From: Psoroptes ovis
Lineage: Eukaryota; Arthropoda; Arachnida; Sarcoptiformes; Psoroptidae
Assembly: GCA_002943765.1 (NCBI GenBank)
Contig: PQWQ01000002.1
Location: 3,472,001-3,536,000 of the forward strand
Reading direction: 5' to 3'
DNA length: 64,000 nucleotides
Part shown: in pieces, positions 36,942 to 48,171 of the stretch
Layout: every line of letters starts with the position of its first letter
Numbering within the stretch: position 1 is the first letter of the stretch
Program-made: the position numbers and the translations under genes
The notes under the pieces: model-generated
The model's database searches: none
The model's input: the letters and a program-made list of their open reading frames with translations, nothing else
What the model was told of the DNA's origin: nothing

Positions 36942-37540
36942 TGATAGCAATCCTAGCCATTTATCGCCACAACAAAAAATGCAACAACAACAAGAAAATA
37001 GTCGGAAAATTAAAATTGATGATAAAGAATTAAAAAATCGCCTTACACCGATACAATATGCTGTTACACAATTAAAAGCTACTGAAAGGTTTGAAATGTT
37101 TTTTTTGTTCAAAAACTTCTTTAAAACTAATTGATATTACATTACTGATAGACCATTCACCAACGAGTATTATGAGCATAAAGAAAATGGTGAATATTTG
37201 TGCATTGTTTGTGAACAAAAATTATTTTCATCTGAATCAAAATTTTCGACTGAATGTGGTTGGCCTGCATTTAAGCAACCAGTGCAACAAGACAATGTTT
37301 CATTTCATGATGATTTATCTCATAGTAAGGAAATTTTTATTCATATATGAAAAAAATACAAATGAATTATTCATGATTATTTTTTATACATAATTTTCAG
37401 ATATGGTACGGACCGAAGTTACATGTTCATCTTGTAATGCACATTTAGGCCATGTTTTTGATGATGGTCCATCACCTGAACGTACAAGATATTGTATTAA
37501 TTCTGCTGCGTTGAAATTTATCAAGAAAATTCCAAAATGA
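36922..37540 (+). CDS. MsrB: Methionine-R-sulfoxide reductase (MsrB)
   Basis: Three exons, 36922-37088, 37152-37324 and 37401-37540, encode 159 residues; introns are 63 and 76 bases. MsrB reduces methionine-R-sulfoxide in proteins using a catalytic cysteine. A roughly 45-residue Gln/Asn-rich leader precedes LTPIQYAVTQLKATERPFTN. The domain has the two zinc CxxC pairs (CIVC and CSSC), ECGWPAF, HLGHVFDDGP and the active-site RYCINSAAL, so the enzyme is a cysteine (not selenocysteine) form and looks complete. The Cys in ECGW may be the resolving residue. It has no clear targeting signal, so cytosolic or nuclear location is possible. It is tail to tail with RBM42, with 53 bases between stops. Confidence 0.95.
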
Positions 37541-37571
37541 TTCAATGTGATATAATATTCAAATGAAACGC

Positions 37572-37595
37572 AATAAATATAAATCTAAGTTTATT
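37572..37595. terminator. Interlocking polyadenylation signals of MsrB and RBM42
   Basis: AATAAA at 37572-37577 (+) serves MsrB. AATAAA read on the minus strand at 37595-37590 begins inside the RBM42 stop codon. With cleavage 10-30 bases downstream of each signal, the two mRNAs would overlap at their 3' ends. Confidence 0.5.
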
Positions 37596-38533
37596 AGATT
37601 AATCCAAGTTTTTGTTTTTGTTTCATTTTTCTTTTAACCACTTCGACATTGCGATCTTGCCAGTCCGATTTCCGTAGTTTGATTGGGCGAGATCCAACAT
37701 ATCGACCTAAATATTAGAATATTATTTATTTGAATTCGATTTATCTATAAACCTTATAGTACTTGCCATTCATTTCTTTCATAGCCCGAGAATAATCAAC
37801 AGGATTTTTGAAGCTAACAAATCCATAGCCACGACTTTTATTTGTTCTTTTATCTCGAATGACTTTTGCTTTAAGAAAAGATGGATATCTGTTGAATGCA
37901 CGTGTAAGAACATCATCAGAAACATCATTGCCCAAATCACCACAAAATAAACGAAAATCATTAGGGTCCCATTCTTCAAGGGTTGGATCTTCCCAAACTT
38001 GACCGCCAGCGATTCGAAGATTTTTCTTCTTTTTATTACCTTTCTTTTCGCTTTTAGTTTTTGCTTTTGGCATTATCAATTGACCAGTAGGTGTTGTCGA
38101 AATTTGTTGCACATTTGATGGAACTTGCATTGGTGTGACAGTATAATTCACTGTTGTTGGTCCCAATGAACTTATTGATGATTGAACATTATTCAAATTG
38201 GATGCGGTGCTAGCAAATTGACCAGTTGGAACAAATGTAGCTTGCTGATGATTACGTTGAGACGGTAACTGTCTCTGAATTTGATGAGGAATAAAATGAA
38301 CAGGAAAATTAGATGATGATGTCGATGCTGAAGATGATGTTGATTGGCTAACAACATTTGATGGAGCTGAAAGTACTTCTTTTTCAAATCTTTGAAATTT
38401 ATACATAAATAAATAAAAGAAATAAATAAAACAAAACCCTCAAATGAAAAATTGCCTACCTGCTCATTTCAGCATCCATATCAATCTGATTCGATTGATT
38501 GTAACCGGAGGTTGTTTGATGATGATAATTCAT
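37594..38533 (-). CDS. RBM42: RNA-binding protein 42 homologue (RBM42), with a GC-AG intron
   Basis: Three exons, 38533-38460, 38389-37767 and 37706-37594, encode 269 residues. A Tyr/His/Gln leader and a low-complexity Ser/Thr/Gln-rich middle precede the basic KKGNKKKKNLRIAGGQVWED box. The single RRM (about 165-245) follows with DPNDFRLFCGDLG (RNP2) and KSRGYGFVSFK (RNP1), then the RBM42 tail YVGSRPIKLRKSDWQDRNVE. The second intron uses a GC donor (AATG|GCAAGT); only this joins the frames and restores the conserved EMNGRYVGSRPIKL. RBM42 is a nuclear and stress-granule RNA-binding protein linked to splicing and hnRNP K. This one is shorter than vertebrate forms, mainly in the low-complexity part. 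Confidence 0.92.
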
Positions 38534-38918
38534 GTTGTATTTGATTTGAATTAAAATTGATCGAACTATATTAAAATACCATGAAAATAGAGCATATGAA
38601 TCACAAAAAAAAATGAAACTCGAACAAACATCGATTGTATCGAATAGAATCGATTCTGGACAATCGGATTATTTTATGACTCAAATTAATTTTTTTGATT
38701 TAATTTAATGATTGATTATTAATCAAAATATTGACCTAATTTCGATTGATGCCATGGCTGAAACAAATTTTCAATAATAACTTTACAATCAATGGATCGA
38801 TCAAATCATTATCCTTCGTATAATTATTATTATTTTCTGCTCAATGTTTCATTATTCTGTATATTCTTGCGTTTGAAAATTATTTTCATATTTGTTGATA
38901 TATTTCAATTTAGAAAAT
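38534..38918. promoter_or_regulatory. Divergent promoter between RBM42 and hexosaminidase D
   Basis: 385 AT-rich bases between two start codons. No TATA box or clear motif identified, but both transcripts must start within or near it. Confidence 0.4.
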
Positions 38919-41313
38919 ATGATCAGTCAGAAAAATATCCATAATCATCATCATCCTCTGCAATTTCAAAAACGATGTCCATTTTCATTCTGTATACTGA
39001 ATCGTATATGGCGTCGTAAATTTCTACTCGTATCGATTTTATTGATTTTTTTAATTATTACAATCACTCTGACTGTGAGTTTTTTAAATCTATGTTGAAT
39101 TTTTTTTTCTAATAGATATTTTATTTTACTTTAGAATTCAAGATTGAATGCATTTTCAGCATTATTTTCTCCCAGTCATAAATCTCAGCAAACAAAGCAT
39201 TTATATGACAACAGTCATAAAGATAATGCTGCTAATTATGATAGAAATAGTATTATTCATATTAATAAAATTATGAGTTTACAAACTAATCAACATGCAC
39301 AAAATGGAGATCCTAATAATATAAATAATAATAATGATAATGACGTCAAAAATGACAATCAACATAAACAATCAGATGAAATTTATATCCATAATGAAAA
39401 TCAAAATACTGCTTATATACCTAAAAACCGTTTTATACATTTAGATTTGAAAGGTGCACCGCCAAAAGTAAATTATTTTCGACAATTGTTTCCGCTATTA
39501 AAACGAGCCGGTGCTAATGGAATTTTGATAGAGTATGAAGATTCTTTTCCATATGAAGAGGAACTTTTGCGACATGCTGTCGCCGGCAATGCATATTCAT
39601 TATCCGATATTGAAGAAATAAAAAGTTTGTCAAAAGAAAATGATTTAGAAATTATACCTTTGGTTCAAACATTGGGCCACTTAGAATTCTTCCTTAAGCT
39701 TGAGCATTACCGCCATCTAAGAGAAATGGATGAGTATCCTCAAGCCATTTGTCCAAGTCGTAATGATACTTATGATTTATTGATGGCCATGATTGATCAA
39801 ATATTATTGGCGCATCCAGAATCAAAATGGCTTCATATTGGCTGTGATGAAGTATTTCAAATCGGCATTTGTGATCGTTGCAAACACAAAGATCGAGATG
39901 AAATATTTCTTACTCATGGTAATATCTATTTTAATGATAATCAATTTTGAGAGCTAATTTTCTCATTCTTCAGTTAAGAAAATAGCTACCTATGTAAAAC
40001 AAAAATACAATGTTACATCCATTATTTGGGATGATATGCTGCGTCAATTCTCTCCAGATTATGTCAAATCTTTTGAGTTGCATAAAATTGGAGTAGAATT
40101 GATGATTTGGACTTATATTGACGACATTTATCGTTTCATTCCCACACAGAACTGGATGTCTTATGCGGAATCATTCCCCAAAATCTGGGGAGCAAGTGCC
40201 TTTAAAGGTATATCAATGAATATGTTGAATAATTTACCAATCGACTTTTTATACAGGAGCCTTTGGAGAAACATTAACTATTCCAAACATCAAAATGCAT
40301 TTAGATAATAATATTGCATGGCTTAAAGCATTTGAAGAGCAAGACAGTAATTTCAAAGAAATTCGTGGTCTTGTAATTACTGGGTGGCAGCGTTATGATC
40401 ATTTAGCTACTCTATGTGAACTTTTACCGGTAAGTCTTATTCAATTTATAAAACTTCATTCAAAATGATTATTCTATTTTCTCTTATAAGTCTGGTGTTC
40501 CATCGATGATTATCGATTTATTAACAATTTCGAATGGAAAATATGAACCAAAATTATTAGAAAAATTTCATCGACTCGTTAATTGTCCTCACAAACTTGT
40601 CGATAATTATGCTTTAATGGGTGCACAGTTATTTTCTCAGTATCCTACATTCTCTCATCTTATCAATTGTGATTTTCCCGGATCAAAAGTATTTCGTCTT
40701 ATGCATGAATTTGAAGACATAAATAAACGTGTAAATGACTATCTGTATGATGTAACCATACACAAAGCATGGCTCACAGATTATAATTTCAGGTCTGTTT
40801 TTATATTTTATCCTCCATTAGAATCATTTAAACGTTGAAAATTTTCTTTTTAATCAATAGGCACAATATATCGAGTCCATGGCGAATTAGAGAAGGTTGG
40901 CTTCACTTATAAATTTCTTTATATTTTATTTTGACATTCTATTCTTTCTATCTTAATTAAAAATTCAGGCTTGCAAGATTATGCCAATGTCATGTATGAA
41001 TTGAAATCTTTGATCAGAACGGCGATGGACGCTCTGGGCGAAATTTTCGATGAATCTACTGTTTATGGTAGGTCATTGACATATCTTTAGATCATAATCT
41101 ATATTCATTTTCTATTTAAAATTAAAATTATTCAAACAATTCGAAAATATCATAGAATGGATCGAAGAAAAAATTTTTCCTCAATTGATACGTATGGAAA
41201 AATTTTATAATCAAACGATAAAACTACAAGAATTGCGCGTCTGGCCACGGAGACCAATTAAGCCTGCCATCGAGTTGAAACGTTTTATTGATAACATCAA
41301 CAAATTTGAATGA
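38919..41313 (+). CDS. HEXD: Hexosaminidase D-like GH20 glycosidase, membrane-anchored
   Basis: Eight exons (38919-39074, 39135-39918, 39974-40207, 40257-40429, 40491-40792, 40861-40895, 40969-41067, 41156-41313) encode 646 residues with all phases agreeing. Exon 1 carries a basic segment and a hydrophobic anchor (FLLVSILLIFLIITITL, about residues 34-50), giving a type II topology. After an Asn/His/Asp-rich stem the GH20 barrel starts RFIHLDLKGAPPK. It contains PLVQTLGHLEF, the catalytic Asp-Glu pair in HIGCDEVF, IIWDDMLR and WGASAFKGAFGE, and continues through GWQRYDHLATLCELLP. The family hydrolyses terminal beta-N-acetylhexosamine (GalNAc > GlcNAc). Vertebrate HEXD is soluble and nucleocytoplasmic, so the anchor here is a difference. 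It is tail to tail with GlcNAc kinase. Confidence 0.93.
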
Positions 41314-41540
41314 AACGATCGTAATTGAAATAATATATTTTAATATTTTTGTTCTTTTTTCACTTATCGACAAATTTTCAGATAAAAATGGAATGTGTAT
41401 CATAATGTATGTCTAAAAAACCCTAGTCAATTCAATGAAATGTTTTTCTTTAAATTTTGTTAGACAATTTAAGAATCTTAAAATTTTTTTTTCAAAAATG
41501 CATTTTTGTGATTGTGAATATATGATAAAAATATAAAAAT

Positions 41541-43011
41541 TCAATAAATTTTTTGACCATTCTGATATGAGCATAATATATGATAATTTTTTTCATAATC
41601 TATTGGCAATTGAATCTTTGCCAATATCTTTGCACCATAATAAGCGGCACCGATTGCGCTACTTTCATTACAATAAGCTAGATTTAATTTCAGGTTAATC
41701 GAACCAATTTCTTTTAAAAATGCAGTTTCTAGTAATGACCAACTTTTAAACAATGATCCGACACATATCACTAGTATTTCATCATTTTCCTTAAATACAA
41801 GAGAAATAGCTTAAAATTATATCTTTTATAAGAAAAGAAAATGCAACAAAAACATACAATTTTAGGTATCAATGCTTTGACATGTTGTGCTAATGATTTT
41901 CCAGCTTCATTAAATAATTTTATCGCTAATTGATCATTTTTTTCTTTGGCAACTGTGCATTTTTTGGAAAGATAAAAAATTTAAAAAAAATCAATGTCAA
42001 ATAGATAAATAGGATTATCAAATATATTATTATTATTTTTGTATTTTGAATGAAAATATCATCATATGATTATTTACTTACGTTTAGCAATGCGTGCACA
42101 TAACTGCGAAATATATGATTTATCAAATTCCTGATACACAGGCTTAATCAAATCAAGAAAACTATCAATCTAATTGAATTGAAAAAATAAAAATTTTACT
42201 AATTCAATCTTTTTTCAATGAATTATTCTTCGCATGATTACTCACACCAAAATGATCGAAAATAATTTGTCGAACATCGCTAACATCATAGTCTATTGGT
42301 GCATAATTTTCTTCATGTTCAATCAAATATCGAATTGAACGAATGGCAATTGAATATGCTGAACCATGATCGCCAATCAAGTGACCCCAACCACCACAAC
42401 GAAATTGGCTGCCATCCGGATGAATTAATAAACAATTGGATCCAGTTCCTTGAAAAGAAAAAATGAAATAAATCAGAAAAAGAATAAAGTCAAATTTATT
42501 ATAATACCAGCGATCAGAACAATGCCACCATTAGGACTACAAGTCATCATACTGCCAACAGTATCAGATGCAATCGAATAATTTTGACACAATTCAGGAT
42601 GTTTAGATTTTAGTAGTTCACATAATTCAAGATTGTCTTCTTCATTTTCACAACCACTCAAACAAAGACCTATGGTTTCGAGTTGATAGACACAACCATC
42701 AGATTGTTCAGGCAATTGTTGCATCGCTTTCACAATCATTTGATAGATACGGTCAATCCATTCTTGTTTTGACAATATCTAATGGTGAAACAAGAATTTA
42801 TTGCAATTTCCAACAAATTCAGTACTTATAACACTTACCATTATATTACATCCTGGTTCTTGATCCAATCTGGATAGAATGCAACCATTTTTATCTAGCA
42901 GTGCAACTTTTGAAAATGAAGCACCACTGAAAATAAAAAATGGATCAATATTCAATTTTTAGTGTAAGATGTTTGCTTGACATACCCTTCAATACCAGCA
43001 TAGATTTTCAT
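41541..43011 (-). CDS. NAGK: N-acetyl-D-glucosamine kinase
   Basis: Seven exons (43011-42986, 42926-42839, 42778-42508, 42448-42246, 42169-42082, 41952-41858, 41789-41541) encode 339 residues, close to the 344 of human NAGK. It phosphorylates free GlcNAc to GlcNAc-6-phosphate in salvage. The N-terminal phosphate loop reads YAGIEGGASFSKVALLD, split by intron 1 after the first GG bases. Further ROK/BadF-type blocks are GLCLSGCE, SDTVGSMMTCSPNGGIVLIAGTGSN, GGWGHLIGDHGSAY and the C-terminal GSLFKSW and AYCNESSAIGAAYYG. Exon 5 joins to exon 4 at GGT|GTGAGT; a G|GTGTGA donor two bases earlier would break phase. Its neighbour makes free hexosamine, so the pair could act in sequence. No missing key residue noted. 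Confidence 0.93.
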
Positions 43012-44157
43012 TTTTTTGAATTCAAATAAATTAAAAGTAATGGTAAAAATTGATGTCTGTTGCAAAAATTGAAATGATAATGAAATCACAGTGATAATGA
43101 TAATGAAATCAATAATAAGGATTAAAAAACAAAACACATATTATTTGATTATCTCAACAAATCTTATTGAAAAGATTTTTTTATCTTTTAAATAATCTCC
43201 AATATGTTTGTCACATCAATTTAAAGTGAAACGCATGATTAATGATTGCAAAAATTAATTTTAAAAAATTCGATTTCTTCTGAAAAAACACAAATGCATT
43301 AAACAGATACGGATTTAAAGATAACAAGGGGTGAGATGGATTAGTAGTGATGCTAAGCTTATTTCTGTGAAAAATCAATCATTTTTGTTGACAAATCAGG
43401 CAAAATTTGAATTTTTTTCAGAAAAATTATTGAATTAAATTACCTTTTAATTAAAAGTGATTTTGTTGTTTTAGGATTCAAGTTTATTTTTCGCTTTGTT
43501 GTTCACTAAATACTCTATGAGAAAAACGTTCACGATCTAAATATTTATCATTGAATGATGAATAAAATGATGAATGAATGATCGACGTCATTCGTCTTGA
43601 AATTTCAAATTTTTTTCTTATTTAATCAAAGATTCTTATGGATATTTCTTTGAAATTTGAAAAAATTTTGGCATTTTTCTTTTTTGTTATACTTTTTTCT
43701 TCTTATTCATCATCAATATCATCAAGATATGAAAATCATGTTTGATAGGCGGTGCACTTGGACAAGTTTTGAAATTTTTCAAAACTTCACTATCCATTCA
43801 GGCTATCATCAATCAAGTATTTAGGATCAATCATAAAAGAATCAAAACTGTTTCAATTATAAAACAAAATGCTTTGATTTTCTTATTATTTTTAGGAAAC
43901 AAATAAAATAAAGCGGAGTAATAAATTCATTCATCAAAATTATAATGAATTGACTTAAATTTTTGTGAAAATGTTTTTCCTTGATCAATGAATCGAAATT
44001 TCGCGCGCAACATTTTTATTTGAAAAAAAATTCTTGCCTATACATTTTGAACGGCACACAAATTAATCACAGCTGTTCTAAAGAACAACCAATTTTAATT
44101 TGAATTTCATGATTTTTTTTCGTATCATAAAATTTATGATTAATTGATCTGACGACG
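43012..44157. other. Spacer between NAGK and ASH2
   Basis: 1.15 kb with no gene seen. It should hold both promoters. A CpG cluster TCGCGCGC occurs near 44001-44008, rare in this AT-rich window and 150 bases before the ASH2 start, so it may be part of its core promoter. Confidence 0.5.
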
Positions 44158-46068
44158 ATGGACAACATCAATGATCAAAGCAGTAATGATGCATCAAATT
44201 TAATGAAATCAGATTTTTATGGTGCTGGCAGTGGTCTTGGTTTTGGCACTAACAATGAAGATAGTAATCTTGTTTCGAGTGAATCTAATGACAAGTAAGT
44301 TTTGTTTTTTTAAATCGTTGATTATCTTTATTAGAATTTGACATTTTTATTCTTACAAATTATTCAAGACTTGGTTTAGAAGAAAATTCATCATTTAACA
44401 ATGGTAAAATATTCGATTTACAGCCGAAAAATTGTTATTGTCGACGTGATCGTAATTTAGGCAAAGTTGAATTACTATGTGCTAAATGCATGAAATGGTT
44501 TCATCAAAGTTGTATTACACCTGGTATTACGCCACGTAATTTAATTCCATTTCTTACAACATATGTATTTTTCTGTCGAAAATGTACGCCGAATAATGTT
44601 GAATCATTCAAAAGAACTGCAACAAGTAGGAAAATTGAAATGAATTCATTCATTGATTTTCATTTTTTGATATATTTTTATAGATTTCTCTCAAATTTGT
44701 CAAACAGCTATAGCTAATTTGATACATGTTCATTCATCTGAAGAGCAGATAGCGTTTTCGAAAGATAAAGAAATCATTCCATTCATTGATGTTAATTGGA
44801 ATATTTTAGGCAATAAGCCTAAACCACAAAAAAATACTTGGCATTCATCAGTGGCTAAAACAATGCAAAAAGATAGCGATACCTTTGTATGTAATGATGA
44901 TGTCAATAATTTACATGTTACCCTCCGTGATCGTGATCTCAGTCACATTGCTCCTAATTACGAAAATCTTAAAAATCTTAAAGAACTCAATTGTGGTCAA
45001 AACGCTAATGCAAATGCAAATTCACGAACTTTGCGCGGTATGAAAAAACGTACTGGTGGTCAATCAGAAGCCGGAAACGAAATGATACCGGCCAATAAAC
45101 GTCAAAAATCTGAACTTTCTATACCAAAATTACCGGCTAGTGGATTTCCATCTGAATTTCTATTCAATAAAGAAGGATTCCGCTACATATTGGCCGAACC
45201 AGATGATAATGCACCGTCCAGGAAAGAATTTGACGAGAGACATGAATTTGCGGGCAAACAAATTCCAGGGTTTCTTTGTCGAAAACTGATGCCTGAAAAT
45301 ATTTTATTATCGATGAATGATAGAGCTCATTATTTAAAAATATCAGAGGATCGTAAAACAGTGACTGGTGAAAAAGGTTATAGCTCAATACGTGCAACTT
45401 ATGGTGTATCACATGGAACTTGGTATTATGAAGCGAAAATCGTTGATAAACCTGAAGATAGTGCTTGTAGAATAGGCTGGGCACAAGAATTAGCTCAATT
45501 GTTCACACCGATTGGTTATGATAAATTTGGCTATTCTTGTAGATCATTGAAAGGAACTAAATTTCATGAAAGTATAGGAAAACATTATATGGATGATGGT
45601 TATACTTTAGGCGATGTGATTGGTTGCCTGATTCATTTGCCTGAGCCTGAAAATTTGATAGACATATTACCGAAGACTTATAAAGATAAACCATTATTTA
45701 AATTCAAATCTTTTTTATATTTTCAAGAGAAAGATGAGCCTATACGTGAAGCTATTAGCAAATTGAAACCATTGATTGGATCCAAAATTGTCTACTTTAA
45801 AAATGGTGTGAAAATTGGCGTAGCATATGAAAATATTTACGCTGGTCTTTATTACCCTGCAGCAGGTTTATTCAAGAATATTTCAGTAAATTTTAATTTT
45901 GGTCCAAATTTTCAACAACCACCGATCGATGATGAAGAATTTGGAAAAACATTTAGACCAATGTGCGATGCCATTTTCGATACTCAAATCGCCCAAACAT
46001 TGTCGGAAATAATTTATTTAGTCGAAAATGAAGGCAAATTGAGTTTAGATGTTTTTTATCAAAATTAA
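44158..46068 (+). CDS. ash2: ASH2 (Set1/COMPASS histone methyltransferase subunit)
   Basis: Three exons, 44158-44294, 44369-44625 and 44684-46068, encode 592 residues. ASH2 activates the SET1/MLL H3K4 methyltransferases within the WRAD core. The atypical PHD finger begins NCYCRRDRN, with CAKCMKWFHQSCI and YVFFCRKC. The winged-helix DNA-binding part follows (SQICQTAIANLI, FSKDKEIIPFID). A basic linker with KKR and KRQK patches precedes the SPRY domain (about residues 260-530) with VTGEKGYSSIRATYGVSHGT, WYYEAKI, CRIGWAQELAQL, YDKFGYSCRSLKGTKFHES and KIVYFKNGVKIGVAYENI. The C-terminal SDI-type segment, which binds DPY30 in the family, is present near the end (QTLSEIIYLVE). The stop overlaps that of the convergent TRMT10C gene. 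Confidence 0.95.
46065..46068. other. Overlapping stop codons of ASH2 and TRMT10C
   Basis: The palindrome TTAA provides TAA for ASH2 (46066-46068, plus) and TAA for TRMT10C (46067-46065, minus). Any 3' UTR of either gene is therefore antisense to the other's coding sequence. ASH2's first AATAAA is at 46288; TRMT10C's is at 46018-46013 on the minus strand. Confidence 0.9.
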
Positions 46069-47318
46069 GTTTTCAAATTTATTGAAGAATTTTTGTAATA
46101 TTTACTCGGAACACATTTGTATAAAGTATCGATCCAGTCAATTTGATCAAAAATAACATAACGTAAACATTCAAGATGAAATGATAGATTTAAATGCTTT
46201 TGTTTTGAATCAATGATCATATCATGCAATGGTAAACGTCTGAATTGTATTTTATCATTATTTTTCGATTCATTTTGTTTATATTCGAATAAATCATTAA
46301 TATATTTAAAACTTAAGCCTATTAATTCGGTGTATGGATTGAAAATAAAAATTAATTTATCATTACGTTCCATACTTAAATCTTCTTCTGCCAATATTTT
46401 TGATGCATTAGGAATAATATAGTAAACGATTTGATCATTGAAATATTTTAGATAAGTATGATGATCATAACGAGTGAAAAATGGATTAACTGATTTTGAT
46501 TGTTCAGATAATTCTTTTATGAACGGATATATGGGTGAATCTTCATTTAAATTCAAGTGAATGATATTGAAAGATTTGTTTAATGATTTAAGATTATCAT
46601 TACTTATTAGGAATATTTGTTCGGCTAGTTTTTTGAATAATTTTCTATTCATTTCATTCAATTTTCTTCCTTCTTTAATTTCTAAAAAATTTTCCGGTAA
46701 ATACCAATCAAATGCCACGATTGGATTCCATAGTTGTGCATTGAATCCAGATTGTAATATTAATCGATCATGTTTCGATGAAAATCTTTTGAATAAACAA
46801 TTTCTCCAAAGTCCATAACGAATTTCATTTTCATTGGCATTATCGAATATACCCCATGTTTTTGAAGATGTTTCATCAGAAGAATTTTTTCTCTGTTGCT
46901 GTATCAATTTTCTTTTAATTATTTTTTTAGCTTTAGTACGAATTTTTATCGTTTCGTGCAAATAAGCTTTGATAAGGAAAATTTGCCGCTGTTCAAATGA
47001 TTTCATTCTCATCAATTGTGTCATATGATCTAAAGAAATATCGGATGGTATTCGGTAATTTAATTGACATAGATACTCATATTCATTGAGGATTAATTTA
47101 ATTTTCAATTCATTCTCTTTCGAATCATTGCAAAGTGATTTGAATTTTTCCAAATCAATTGATTGAATTTGCCGATTAAAACGTATGAATGAAGCTAAAT
47201 CTTCACTAGATTTAGTTAATTGATCCATAATCTTATCATCTTGTTCGAGTCGTTTCAATGTTGAGCAATTTCTGGGCAAGCATTTTCGAAAGTAATTTAG
47301 AATTTTTAAACCATACAT
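46065..47318 (-). CDS. TRMT10C: TRMT10C-like mitochondrial RNase P subunit 1 / tRNA m1R9 methyltransferase
   Basis: Intronless, 417 residues. A basic, presequence-like N terminus is followed by a long helical domain (SIDLEKFKSLCN, RRK-type heptads), then IRYGLWRNCLFKRF. A SPOUT-type methyltransferase domain (about residues 185-410) follows, with NPIVAFDWYLPE, FNIIHLNLNEDSP, VYYIIPNASKIL, FIFNPYTELI and RRLPLHDMIIDSK, in the order of vertebrate TRMT10C/MRPP1 (CG5190/roswell type). The family methylates position 9 of mitochondrial tRNAs and, with MRPP2 and MRPP3, forms the protein-only mitochondrial RNase P. The SPOUT knot residues cannot be confirmed by eye. It is head to head with TXNL4A; its stop overlaps ASH2's. 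Confidence 0.8.
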   Translation of the reverse strand: MYGLKILNYFRKCLPRNCSTLKRLEQDDKIMDQLTKSSEDLASFIRFNRQIQSIDLEKFKSLCNDSKENELKIKLILNEYEYLCQLNYRIPSDISLDHMTQLMRMKSFEQRQIFLIKAYLHETIKIRTKAKKIIKRKLIQQQRKNSSDETSSKTWGIFDNANENEIRYGLWRNCLFKRFSSKHDRLILQSGFNAQLWNPIVAFDWYLPENFLEIKEGRKLNEMNRKLFKKLAEQIFLISNDNLKSLNKSFNIIHLNLNEDSPIYPFIKELSEQSKSVNPFFTRYDHHTYLKYFNDQIVYYIIPNASKILAEEDLSMERNDKLIFIFNPYTELIGLSFKYINDLFEYKQNESKNNDKIQFRRLPLHDMIIDSKQKHLNLSFHLECLRYVIFDQIDWIDTLYKCVPSKYYKNSSINLKT

Positions 47319-47623
47319 AACGATAAAAAAATTTAAAACTTAAATAAAATTTTTCCCAAAAATTTCGATTGTATCGATTAAGTCGTTGATCTGATTGCGC
47401 AAAAAAGTGAGCCAATTTGCTAATTATTTATTTTCATTGCGATCACAAACGAATCAATTTTCATTAATTCATTGATAATTTTGCTTGTTTGATATTAACT
47501 AAATTTTAAATTCAAAGAATCAAAAGTAAATTATTTTCACGATTCAAAGTATAACATAATCTTTGTATTTTGATTTGCATTTTTTTCCAGTGCTTATTAA
47601 TCGCATTATAAACACGTATCAAA
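47319..47623. promoter_or_regulatory. Divergent promoter between TRMT10C and TXNL4A
   Basis: 305 bases between two start codons, AT-rich, with a T-run/AG near 47590 that could end a 5'-UTR intron of TXNL4A. No firm promoter motif. Confidence 0.4.
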
Positions 47624-48052
47624 ATGTCTTATATGTTACAACATTTACACAATGGATGGCAAGTTGATCAAGCAATTTTATCCGAGGAGGACCGTGTTGT
47701 CATCATACGTTTTGGACATGATTGGGATCCAACATGCATGAAAATGGATGAAATCCTTTATGGAATAGCTGAAAAGGTGAAAAATTTTGCCGTCATTTAT
47801 TTGGTTGACATAACTGAAGTACCTGATTTCAATAAAATGTATGAATTATACGATCCGTGTACTGTGATGTTTTTCTTTCGAAATAAGCATATAATGATCG
47901 ATTTAGGTACTGGTAATAACAATAAAATAAATTGGGCGTTAGAAGACAAACAAGAAATGATCGATATTGTCGAAACAATTTATCGTGGTGCACGCAAGGG
48001 TCGTGGTTTGGTCATCTCACCAAAAGATTATTCAACAAAATATCGATATTAA
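47624..48052 (+). CDS. TXNL4A: Thioredoxin-like U5 snRNP protein TXNL4A/DIM1
   Basis: Intronless, 142 residues, the exact family length. The protein is the 15 kDa U5 snRNP component (Dim1/Snu16) needed for pre-mRNA splicing; it has a thioredoxin fold without the redox CXXC. It begins MSYMLQHLHNGWQVDQAI and contains RVVIIRFGHDWDPTCMKMDE, YLVDITEVPDFN, MYELYDPCTVMFFFRNKHIM, and IDLGTGNNNKINWALEDKQE. The end, ARKGRGLVISPKDYSTKYRY, matches the highly conserved tail. The gene is convergent with POLR2K (119 bases between stops) and has AATAAA at 48114. Confidence 0.97.
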   Translation: MSYMLQHLHNGWQVDQAILSEEDRVVIIRFGHDWDPTCMKMDEILYGIAEKVKNFAVIYLVDITEVPDFNKMYELYDPCTVMFFFRNKHIMIDLGTGNNNKINWALEDKQEMIDIVETIYRGARKGRGLVISPKDYSTKYRY

Positions 48053-48171
48053 TTTTTTCTCAAAATTTTATTTTATTTAAATTGAATGAACAGATGGAAA
48101 TTGTGAATTAGGAAATAAATGAATTGAATCATAGTGTATTATAAATGATGAATGTTGTTTACTGATTAGAC

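Noticed and set aside
37741..37767. GT donors in the RBM42 exon (AA|GTACTA or AAG|GTTTAT)
   Set aside because: Neither keeps the frame of the conserved YVGSRPIKL exon; the GC donor does.
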